From the NCBI GenBank assembly GCA_035285595.1, contig JAYKGV010000061.1, positions 37,222 to 101,221 on the forward strand: a stretch of 64,000 nucleotides of DNA, written 5' to 3'. Each line of letters starts with the position of its first letter. Position 1 is the stretch's first letter. The DNA comes from VGJW01 sp035285595 (GTDB lineage: Bacteria; Cyanobacteriota; Sericytochromatia; S15B-MN24; VGJW01). Both the position numbers and the translations under genes were made by a program. Positions 50,025 through 57,556 of this stretch are shown here, piece after piece. Under the pieces are notes generated by a model. It had not been told where the DNA came from. It made no database searches and worked only from the letters and a program-made list of their open reading frames with translations.

Positions 50025-51052
50025 TGGCCGTCGATACTCCTGCTGCCCCCGGTGCGCCAGAGCCTGCGATCGTCGATGTCATGGGGCGAAAGTCCCTGTG
50101 GTTCGGGATCTCAGTGGCGCTGATGCTCCCCGGCATCATTGCCATAGCCGTGTGTCTCTCCCGGTTCGGTGCCCCGGTCAAGTTGGGCATCGACTTCACG
50201 GGCGGATCCTTGTTGCAGTTGCGATTCGAGCAGGCGGTGTCCGTCGAGCAGTTGCGCGGAGCCTTGGCGGGTGTTCAGCTGGAAGGCCACAAGGTCGAGG
50301 GCGAGATCCAGGAGGTCCTCGAGACCGCCAAGCGCGAGGCAACCGGCAGCGTGGCGGGTTCCACGTTGATCCTCCGGACCAGGACGCTGACTCCCGCCGA
50401 AGTGGGCAGTTTGAAGACGGAGTTGTCTAAGGTCAACGCTCTCGGTCCGTTCGTGCCCGAGCGTGTCGAGACCGTGGGTCCCAAAATTGGCGCCGAGTTG
50501 CTGCGCAATGCCCTCTTGGCCTTGGGAGCTGGCATTTTGGTGATCTTGGGTTACATCGCCGTGCGGTATCAGTTCGACTTTGCGATGTGTGCCATCGCCG
50601 CGATGGTTCACGACGTGGTCGTGATGCTTGGTGCCTTTGCCATCTTGAGTCTGACAATGGGGGCCGAAGCAGATGGCCTGTTGGTGACCGCGCTGTTGAC
50701 CGTGATGGGCTTTTCGGTACACGACACGATTGTCATCTTTGACCGATTCCGCGAGAATCTCGGCTCGGCCCGCAAGGGGGATACCTTCGCTGTCGTGGCC
50801 AACCGCAGCGTGAATCAGACGTTCGCCCGCTCGATCAACACGAGTTTGACCGTGGTATTGACCTTGATCCCCTTGGTTTTCTTCGGGGGCTCAAGCATCT
50901 TTTTCTTCTGTCTGTCCATGTTGATTGGGATTGTGTCCGGAACCTACAGCAGCATCTTCAATGCGGCTCCGTTGCTCGTGCTTTGGCGAGAGCGCGCGAA
51001 TCGTGCGGAGCCTCCTGCGCCTGGGCAAATCCCGGCCCCTGCTTCAGTCTAG
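50024..51052 (+). CDS. secF: Protein translocase subunit SecF
   Basis: The 342-residue protein has LGIDFTGGSLLQLRFE after the first helix, VGPKIGAELLRNALLALGAG in parts, VMGFSVHDTIVIFDRFREN and RSVNQTFARSINTSLTVVL. ATG 50024 overlaps the secD stop by one base, so both are made in equal ratio. Confidence 0.95.
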   Translation: MAVDTPAAPGAPEPAIVDVMGRKSLWFGISVALMLPGIIAIAVCLSRFGAPVKLGIDFTGGSLLQLRFEQAVSVEQLRGALAGVQLEGHKVEGEIQEVLETAKREATGSVAGSTLILRTRTLTPAEVGSLKTELSKVNALGPFVPERVETVGPKIGAELLRNALLALGAGILVILGYIAVRYQFDFAMCAIAAMVHDVVVMLGAFAILSLTMGAEADGLLVTALLTVMGFSVHDTIVIFDRFRENLGSARKGDTFAVVANRSVNQTFARSINTSLTVVLTLIPLVFFGGSSIFFFCLSMLIGIVSGTYSSIFNAAPLLVLWRERANRAEPPAPGQIPAPASV

Positions 51053-51098
51053 CCGCAGGGGCGGAACGGCAGCCCCTCTTTCCCCGGTCTGCTTGCCG

Positions 51099-51107
51099 TG
51101 GTATCCT
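51099..51107 (+). promoter_or_regulatory. Possible extended -10 promoter of rpsF operon
   Basis: TGGTATCCT (TGn plus TATCCT) about 70 bases before rpsF; no clear -35. Confidence 0.35.
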
Positions 51108-51175
51108 GTCGTTTTAGCCTCCCCTTTTGTTTGTCCGCCCGGTTAGCGGGTTCTTGTCCTGACGGAGAGTGTGAC

Positions 51176-51511
51176 GTGTCCAAAGCTTACGAGTCGATGT
51201 ATATCCTTCGCCCCCAGCTCGAGGATGAGCAAGTGGATGCCGTGATGAAGCAGATCGAGGATCTCATCGCAAAGTTCGGTGGATCCCTCGTGCGTCACGA
51301 GAAGAAGGGTAAGCGGCGCTTGGCCTACGAAGTCAACGACCAGCGTGAGGGTACTTACTGCTTGGTCAATTTCGAGGCGGGTCAGGCACTTCTGGACGAA
51401 CTTCGTCGGCTCTATGCCATCTCCGACGATGTCCTGCGGTCGATGATTCTGACCCAGGAGGAGGCCGGTCCTCTGCAGGCCAAGGCTGCGCCTGCTCCGG
51501 TCGAAGCCTAG
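51176..51511 (+). CDS. rpsF: Ribosomal protein S6
   Basis: The 111-residue protein starts at GTG 51176 with GGAGAG upstream. YESMYILRPQL, HEKKGKRRLAYEVNDQREGTY (in parts) and FEAGQALLDELRRLYAISDDVLR are the S6 fold. It binds 16S rRNA with S18. The gene is followed by ssb after 16 bases. Confidence 0.97.
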   Translation: MSKAYESMYILRPQLEDEQVDAVMKQIEDLIAKFGGSLVRHEKKGKRRLAYEVNDQREGTYCLVNFEAGQALLDELRRLYAISDDVLRSMILTQEEAGPLQAKAAPAPVEA

Positions 51512-51527
51512 GTTCTTCGGGGGAGTC

Positions 51528-51971
51528 ATGTCGGTCAATCAGATCGTCCTTGTGGGTACTGTGGATACGGATTCCCAAGGTGTGCCTCACAAGGGGACGA
51601 CTCCCTCTGGTTACGACATGACTCGTTTCCGGATAAAGGTGGTGAAGGCGAGTCGGTCGGACCAGGACGTCCCTCGCTACGATCTTTTCCAGGTCGAGGT
51701 CGTTGGCCGTCAGGCCGAGTTGGCGGCGGCCTTGCGGCCCGGCGGTCTCGTGGCGGTGGAGGGGCGTCTGCGGACGTACAAGGATGACCACAACGCGACG
51801 CGAGTGTTGGTCGACGCGTCATCGGTCCAGCCGCTTGCTGAAGGAGTTGCCGTGGCTTCTCCCGCCTCAGTCCGTCCTTCTCAGGTGTCGGCCGCTCCGG
51901 TCCAGGGTTCTGAGCTTTCCGGTTTCGGGCCGGATGATGCGGGCGATTTCGACGGACCTTATCCTTTCTGA
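51528..51971 (+). CDS. ssb: Single-stranded DNA-binding protein
   Basis: The 147-residue protein has an OB fold with VNQIVLVGTVDTD, MTRFRIKVVKA and GLVAVEGRLRTYKDD, a flexible linker (about 107-135) and a C-terminal tail DFDGPYPF that matches the acidic partner-binding tip (usual DFDDDIPF) with an altered end. It coats single-stranded DNA and recruits repair and replication proteins. Confidence 0.93.
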   Translation: MSVNQIVLVGTVDTDSQGVPHKGTTPSGYDMTRFRIKVVKASRSDQDVPRYDLFQVEVVGRQAELAAALRPGGLVAVEGRLRTYKDDHNATRVLVDASSVQPLAEGVAVASPASVRPSQVSAAPVQGSELSGFGPDDAGDFDGPYPF

Positions 51972-52005
51972 TGGCCCCTGACGCTCAGGGTGTTCGAGGC
52001 GATTG

Positions 52006-53037
52006 ATGACCACTGCCCAAGAGGCTCTAGGCTCGTTGGAGCATGAGGCGCTGCTGGCGCTGGATGGCGTGGAGGTTTCTGTCGGGCTGGAGGCTTGGCA
52101 GACAGAGTTTCTGGGGCGGGAGCGGGGACGCGTGACCCAGGCGCTCAAGGCGATTCCCTCCCTGCTGCCAGAAGAGCGCAAGCCCTATGGTGCCGCGGTG
52201 AACAGGATCAAGGTGAAGCTGGAAGAGGCGCTGGAGCTTCGGCGGTTCCAGTTACGTGCCCGAGAGACGGCTGCTCGGATTGCCTCCGAGGCCTTGGATG
52301 TCTCGATGCCTCCGGTGGGTCGGCCGGCTGGACATGCTCACGTCCTCGGGAAGGTGCGCGACGATCTCGTCGCTCTATTTCGAGGACTGGGTTACACCCT
52401 TGCCGAAGGCCCCGAGGTTGAGGATGCGTGGCATAACTTCTCGGCCCTCAATACTCCTGAGGATCATCCGGCACGAGATCCTCGAGATACCTTCTATTTG
52501 CCGGACGGGTTGCTGCTGCGGACGCAAACGTCCTCCGTCCAGATTCGCCACATGAAGGCGCATCGGCCTCCGATCCGGATCATTGCTCCAGGCCGTGTCT
52601 ATCGCCGTGACGCCGTGACCCCGCGGCATTTCCCGATGTTCCATCAGCTGGAGGGGCTTCACGTGGACGAAGGGATCTCCTTCGCTCACTTGAAGGGGGT
52701 GCTTCAGGCCTTTGCCGACGGCGTCTTTGGTCCGGGGACCGTCATGCGGTTGCGGCCCAGCTTTTTTCCTTTTACCGAACCTTCTGCGGAGATGGATGTC
52801 CGTTGTGTGTTCTGTGGTGGGGAGGGTTGCAGGATCTGCTCGCAGACCGGGTGGCTGGAGATTCTGGGTTGTGGCATGGTCGATCCGGCCGTTCTCGAGT
52901 CCGTCCACATCGATGCGGAGCGCTATTCCGGCTTTGCCTTCGGACTAGGAATCGAGCGGATTGCGATGCTGCGACATCGCATTCCCGACATTCGCCTGCT
53001 CTGGGAAAACGATCCCCGCTTCCTGTCTCAGTTCTAG
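52006..53037 (+). CDS. pheS: Phenylalanyl-tRNA synthetase alpha subunit
   Basis: The 343-residue protein has a N-terminal coiled coil, then class II motifs: DPRDTFYLPDGLLLRTQTSS in parts, RDAVTPRHFPMFHQLEGLHVDEG in parts, and GLGIERIAMLRHRIPDIR. A GG(C)xICSQTGWLEI hairpin with four Cys (VFCGGEGCRICSQTG) is present in place of the usual EVxxxC insert and may bind metal. ATG 52006 follows GAGG by about 6 bases; a TTG one codon earlier is possible. Confidence 0.96.
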   Translation: MTTAQEALGSLEHEALLALDGVEVSVGLEAWQTEFLGRERGRVTQALKAIPSLLPEERKPYGAAVNRIKVKLEEALELRRFQLRARETAARIASEALDVSMPPVGRPAGHAHVLGKVRDDLVALFRGLGYTLAEGPEVEDAWHNFSALNTPEDHPARDPRDTFYLPDGLLLRTQTSSVQIRHMKAHRPPIRIIAPGRVYRRDAVTPRHFPMFHQLEGLHVDEGISFAHLKGVLQAFADGVFGPGTVMRLRPSFFPFTEPSAEMDVRCVFCGGEGCRICSQTGWLEILGCGMVDPAVLESVHIDAERYSGFAFGLGIERIAMLRHRIPDIRLLWENDPRFLSQF

Positions 53038-53046
53038 GAGCCTCTC

Positions 53047-55428
53047 GTGCGTCTTCCCCTGACCTTGCTCCGCCGGCGACTGTCGGGCACGTGGACATTG
53101 GAGGAGGTCGGCAGCGTCCTCGCTCGGTCCCCTCTCGAGCTCGAGGGCGTGGAGCGGCATGCTCCGGGTATGGAGCGGGTCGTCACGGGTCGTATCCTCG
53201 AGGCTCTGGCTCATTCCGACGCCGATCGCCTGAGAGTTTGTCAGGTGGATATGGGTGCTATGGGTGCCGTGCAGATTGTCACTGCGGCCACGAATGTCCA
53301 AGCCGGTGACATCGTTCCTGTTGCTCTGGATGGCGCGGTCCTGCCCACGGGCAAGGCAATCTTGTCTTCAAAGATGCGAGGGGTCCTCTCTCAGGGCATG
53401 TTCTGCTCGGTCGAGGAGTTGGGGGTCTCCCTTGCAGCCGAAGGCGTCTGGGTGCTTCCGGAGGAAACCTCCCTCGGGTTCGGTGTCGCGGAAGCCATGG
53501 ACCTCGGCGAGGTCGTCCTCTTGTTGGCCGTGCCGGCTCACCGTGGTGATTTGCTCTCTGCGCACGGCGTGGCGCGTGAGTTGGCCTCGTTGGGTCTTGG
53601 GGAGCTGGTGCCTCTCCCCGCATCGGACAAGGTAACGTCCACTTCGGGTGCTGCGGTCGAGCTGGGTGTGATGCCCGAGGGTGTCGAGGCTTATTCCGCT
53701 CAGCTCATCGAAGAACTCGACGTTGTTCCGCCTTCCGATCCCGAGGTTGCACGGGTGTTGCTTGCGGCTGGCTTGAGACCGGTGGACGCGGTGGTGGATG
53801 TGACCAACATGATGATGTTGGAATTTGGACAGCCTATGCATGCGTTCGATGCTTCCAAGGTTCGAGGAGGCCGCGTGCGGGTTCGAGAGGCGCAGGCGGG
53901 CGAGGAGCTTCGATTGCTGGATGGCCGGGACGTCCGTCTGCGACCCATTGATCTGGTGATCGCCGATGACGTGGGTGCCTTGGCTCTTGCCGGCGTGATG
54001 GGGGGAGCGGAATCCTCGGTGGGGCCCTCGACCCGGTCTCTTCTGATCGAGGTTGCTGTCTTCGATCCTGCGAGGGTTCGTGCGACTGCGATTGCCCACC
54101 AAGCGGTCTCAGAGTCTTCGCAAAGGTTCGCGCGTGGAGTCGATGGTCTGGCGATCTCGGGTCTATTGGCGGAAGCGGTGCGTCGCATCATCCTCGTAGC
54201 CGGGGGGCGCGCGGGTGCGGCAGTCACGGCCGAGCTGTCGGCTCCGCCCGCTCGCTGCGAGGCGATAGGCTATCGCCCGGAGCGCACCCGACGCCTTCTG
54301 GGGGTGTCCTTGGACGACAAGGAGCAGCTTCGAGCCTTGGCTCGGATGGGTGCCCAGATCGAAGATGGCGCTCCTGCCTGGCGGGTGACTCCTCCCTCGT
54401 GGCGGCGCCGTGATGTGTGGCGCGAGGTGGATCTGGTAGAGGAAGTCGCCTTTCAAAATGGGCTCGATGCTGTTCCGGCGCTCCTTCCGGCGGCAGAACT
54501 GCCGGTTGATGTGATCCAGCCGGATGTGCAGAGTCTTGTCCGTCGGTGGGCCACGGCTCAGGGCTTGGACGAGGTGATGTTGCCGTCGCTCGTTCCTGCA
54601 GGCCGGGATGACATCTTCACCGCGCGGACACCCGTCGATGTCGCCGAACCGATGGGTGAGTTTCAGGTGCTTCGACGTTCGTTGTGGCCCGGTCTACTCG
54701 AACTCGCATTGAAGCGCCGAAGAGAAGGTGCGGACCGTTGCGGTCTCTTCGAATTGGGTCGAGTGGCTTGGCGCCAGGCGGACGGTGTCCGTGAGGAGAG
54801 CCGGTTCGCGGCACTTCTCGCGGGCTCCATGGTCGACGGACCCTGGTTGCGTGGGCCCGAGTCGTTGGCTCCCGATGTTCGCTGGGGCCAAGGATTGCTG
54901 AACTCTCTGGTCGCATCCCTCGTTCCGGGAGCCCTCCTCGAATGGCGTTCCGAACCTCTCGATGGATTGCAGCCGGGTCGTACCGCCGTGGCGGGGGACT
55001 CCGCCGAGTTTGTGGCGGCTGAGGTTCATCCCGACGTCCTCGACGCCATGGGGCTCGGGGGATGGAGCCGAGTGGTCCTGCTGGAGGCAAGGGTTGAGTC
55101 GAACCCGAGACGGCGACCGGCGGTTGGCTTTAAGGTCTTCGATCGTCATCCGGCGGCGCGACGCGATTTGTCCCTTCTGGTGGACGAAGGCGTGACGGCA
55201 GCCGAGCTTGGTCGCGTGATCCGAGAGACAGCGTCGGATCGTTTGCGCGAGATGAGGGTCTTCGACCGCTACTCCGGACCGGGAGTGCCAGAGGGCAAGG
55301 CCAGTGTGGCGGTGGCTTTGGCTTTTGGTGCTTCCGAACGCACGCTCAAGGAGGTTGAAGTCGAAGCCATCGAAGGCGAGCTTCTGAAGGCCCTTGAAGA
55401 AAAGCTAGGTGCCCGGCGCCGCTCCTGA
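53047..55428 (+). CDS. pheT: Phenylalanyl-tRNA synthetase beta subunit
   Basis: The 793-residue subunit starts at GTG 53047. Order: tRNA-binding (EMAP-like) domain about 40-150 (DADRLRVCQVDMG, LSQGMFCSVEEL), B3/B4 editing domain about 205-380 (DVTNMMMLEFGQPMHAFDA in parts), B5 about 400-475, core 490-690 and an FDX-ACB domain 700-793 (FDRHPAARRDLSLLV). Length and domains are complete. Confidence 0.96.
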   Translation: MRLPLTLLRRRLSGTWTLEEVGSVLARSPLELEGVERHAPGMERVVTGRILEALAHSDADRLRVCQVDMGAMGAVQIVTAATNVQAGDIVPVALDGAVLPTGKAILSSKMRGVLSQGMFCSVEELGVSLAAEGVWVLPEETSLGFGVAEAMDLGEVVLLLAVPAHRGDLLSAHGVARELASLGLGELVPLPASDKVTSTSGAAVELGVMPEGVEAYSAQLIEELDVVPPSDPEVARVLLAAGLRPVDAVVDVTNMMMLEFGQPMHAFDASKVRGGRVRVREAQAGEELRLLDGRDVRLRPIDLVIADDVGALALAGVMGGAESSVGPSTRSLLIEVAVFDPARVRATAIAHQAVSESSQRFARGVDGLAISGLLAEAVRRIILVAGGRAGAAVTAELSAPPARCEAIGYRPERTRRLLGVSLDDKEQLRALARMGAQIEDGAPAWRVTPPSWRRRDVWREVDLVEEVAFQNGLDAVPALLPAAELPVDVIQPDVQSLVRRWATAQGLDEVMLPSLVPAGRDDIFTARTPVDVAEPMGEFQVLRRSLWPGLLELALKRRREGADRCGLFELGRVAWRQADGVREESRFAALLAGSMVDGPWLRGPESLAPDVRWGQGLLNSLVASLVPGALLEWRSEPLDGLQPGRTAVAGDSAEFVAAEVHPDVLDAMGLGGWSRVVLLEARVESNPRRRPAVGFKVFDRHPAARRDLSLLVDEGVTAAELGRVIRETASDRLREMRVFDRYSGPGVPEGKASVAVALAFGASERTLKEVEVEAIEGELLKALEEKLGARRRS

Positions 55429-55477
55429 GACGGGTGAACCACGTGCCTGCGTGAGATTCGGCAGGGCCCGGGTACCA

Positions 55478-55483
55478 TACCAT
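55478..55483 (+). promoter_or_regulatory. Possible -10 element of the Roadblock/pil unit
   Basis: Two overlapping TACCAT copies lie at 55473-55478 and 55478-55483. The second has an ATG (55490) 6 bases downstream, like the leaderless sites elsewhere, but that ATG opens only a 61-codon frame overlapping the Roadblock gene start, so here it more likely marks a transcription start about 46 bases before ATG 55536. Confidence 0.35.
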
Positions 55484-55535
55484 GTCGCCATGGCCCTGAT
55501 TGGCTCTGCCGTGGCGTTTTCGACGGGGGTACCCC

Positions 55536-57482
55536 ATGGCAACGAAGTCCAAGGGCAAAGGCAAGGCCAAAGGCAAGGCCAAGGCGACCAAGGCCTCGTC
55601 CGGCGGCCTGCTGGGCCTGCTGGCCCGGTTGTTGCCCGGAGGCAAAGCCAAGGGGCGGTCGACCAAGGGGCGTAAGAAAAAGGATGCTGCCGATGCGTCC
55701 CCTCCCGTTGAGGAGGCATGGAACGAAGATGAGCCTTCGCTGGCTGCAGAGGCGGGCTGGGATACCTCGGCCGATGCCTGGGGGCAGGATTCTTCGTGGG
55801 GGGATGGCGGGCAGGACGGTTGGAGTTTCGAAGGCGGTGCCGGTGAGGGGGGACAGGAGAGCGAAGCGACGTCGTGGGCCGATGCAGGACCTGTGGGCCA
55901 GGACTGGTTGACCGGGGCTCCGGCCTCGGAGCCCACGGCACAAGTTGAACCTGCGCAGGACGAAGGATGGGGTGGAGCGTCGGGTTGGGATGCGACACCC
56001 ACGACGCCTGATTTGGTGGCTCCTGCATCGCCCGCGACACAGGCGCCCCCGCCAGCACCCGCCGCCGGAGCGGATGCCAGCAAGCTTTTCCCCGAGGGTG
56101 TGGATGCCTCGCTAGATAGTCTCTTCGACAGTTTCGAGGCACAGCCTGCGCCACCGCTGCCCGCGGGCCAGACCGCGTCGACCCCGCCGATGGCGCCCCC
56201 GGAAGCCGGATCTGCCGTCGAAGTTCAACAGGGCTCGCCGGCCAACTCTCCGGCTGCCGATCTGATGGGTGAGTTCATGGGCATGCTGCCGGGTGCTGCC
56301 GACGTGCCGGCCGTGGCGGCCGAGGCCCCATTGGTGGAAGGCTGGTCTGCCTCGGCGGGTTCTGCGGAAACAGGCTGGCAGGAGCAGCAGGTTCCTGATG
56401 CCGGCTGGCAGGCGCCCGGGGCCGAGGCCGGCTGGCAAGCCCCCGCGGAACCTGCGGCAGAGTGGCAGGCTCCCGGGGCTGAAGGCGGCTGGCAAGCCCC
56501 CGCGGAACCCGCGGCAGAGTGGCAGGCTCCTGTGGCCGAGGGTGGCTGGCAAGCCCCTGCGGAGCCCGCGGCGGAGTGGCAGGCTCCCGGGGCTGAGGGG
56601 GGCTGGCAAGCCCCTGCGGAGCCTGCGGCGGAGTGGCAGGCTCCCGGGGCTGAGGGCGGCTGGCAAGCCCCTGCAGAGCCCGCGGCGGAGTGGCAGGCTC
56701 CGGTGGCCGAGGGCGGCTGGCAGGCCCCTGCGGAGCCCGCGGCGGATTGGCAGGCTCCCGGGGCTGAGGGGGGCTGGCAAGCCCCTGCAGAGCCCGCGGC
56801 GGAGTGGCAGGCTCCCGGGGCTGAGGGCGGCTGGCAACCGCCTTCCACGGAAGCGGTGCCTGACCTCGTCATGCCTCCTGCGCCGGCAGCGGCAGCCCAG
56901 GAGCTCAACATGCCTCCTCCGCCCCCCGTGGAGGCCTTCGTGCCAGAGCCCCCATCTGCCCCGCCGGCACAGCCCTCGAGCCCTGCGGGCGTCCCATCTC
57001 CCCCACCGGGAGTACCGGAGCCTCCACGGCCGGATGGATTGGTGTCGGTGGGCAAGATGCTTGTCGACCAGAATCAGCTCAAGAAGATCATCGACCGAGG
57101 TGAGGGTGGGGATGGTCGGACACGTCTGATCACGATGGCTCGCGGCGAGGAGCTCGATCAGATGCTGCAGCGCATCCAAGCCGTGCGAGGTGCGTCGGGT
57201 GCCTTGATCGTCGGGCGAGACGGGCTTGTCATCTCGGCTCAGCTTTCGACGGATCATGATCGTGAAATGTTAGGGGCTATCGCCTCTTCCATGTTTGCGA
57301 ATCTTGAGGTCCAAGTCCGCAAGATGCAGGTGGGCAAGCTCAGCTGGGCCATGATGGACAGCAGTGGAGGCTCCTTGATGATTGTTGGCCTCGAAATCGG
57401 TGTCTTGGTGGTCTTGGCCGAAGGCGTGGCCGAGCTGGACATCGGTGGTGTCTGGGAAGTCATCTCTTCCCGCTCTGAGTGA
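55536..57482 (+). CDS. Repeat-rich Roadblock/LC7-domain protein of the pilus cluster
   Basis: The 648-residue protein begins with a strongly basic segment (ATKSKGKGKAKGKAKATK) around a short amphipathic helix GGLLGLLARLLPGG. An acidic Trp/Ala/Pro disordered region follows, with seven perfect-length 19-residue repeats (about 299-431). A Pro-rich stretch leads to a link with VGKMLVDQNQLKKIIDRGE. The last 120 residues form a Roadblock/LC7 domain (LDQMLQRIQAVRGASGALIV, DGLVISAQLS, MLGAIASSMFANLEVQV, LEIGVLVVLAEG). MglB-type members regulate a small GTPase. It lies 74 bases before pilB. Confidence 0.85.
   Translation: MATKSKGKGKAKGKAKATKASSGGLLGLLARLLPGGKAKGRSTKGRKKKDAADASPPVEEAWNEDEPSLAAEAGWDTSADAWGQDSSWGDGGQDGWSFEGGAGEGGQESEATSWADAGPVGQDWLTGAPASEPTAQVEPAQDEGWGGASGWDATPTTPDLVAPASPATQAPPPAPAAGADASKLFPEGVDASLDSLFDSFEAQPAPPLPAGQTASTPPMAPPEAGSAVEVQQGSPANSPAADLMGEFMGMLPGAADVPAVAAEAPLVEGWSASAGSAETGWQEQQVPDAGWQAPGAEAGWQAPAEPAAEWQAPGAEGGWQAPAEPAAEWQAPVAEGGWQAPAEPAAEWQAPGAEGGWQAPAEPAAEWQAPGAEGGWQAPAEPAAEWQAPVAEGGWQAPAEPAADWQAPGAEGGWQAPAEPAAEWQAPGAEGGWQPPSTEAVPDLVMPPAPAAAAQELNMPPPPPVEAFVPEPPSAPPAQPSSPAGVPSPPPGVPEPPRPDGLVSVGKMLVDQNQLKKIIDRGEGGDGRTRLITMARGEELDQMLQRIQAVRGASGALIVGRDGLVISAQLSTDHDREMLGAIASSMFANLEVQVRKMQVGKLSWAMMDSSGGSLMIVGLEIGVLVVLAEGVAELDIGGVWEVISSRSE
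56430..56828 (+). repeat. Seven tandem 57-bp in-frame repeats
   Basis: Each unit encodes GWQAPAEPAAEWQAPGAEG, with Gly/Val at one position and Glu/Asp at another as the main amino-acid changes. Degenerate half units flank both ends. Copies differ mainly in third positions (for example CCCGCGGAACCT versus CCTGCGGAGCCC), so homogenisation is partial. Confidence 0.97.
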
Positions 57483-57556
57483 AACAACGCCGGCAGGTCG
57501 GGTACGTAGAGGTTATCAGCCTGTTCCCGTCTGCTCTTTGAGGAGGTTTGTAACCC

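Noticed and set aside
56430..56828. CRISPR-like repeat array
   Set aside because: The 57-base units are contiguous with no unique spacers, stay in frame, and encode a conserved peptide unit.
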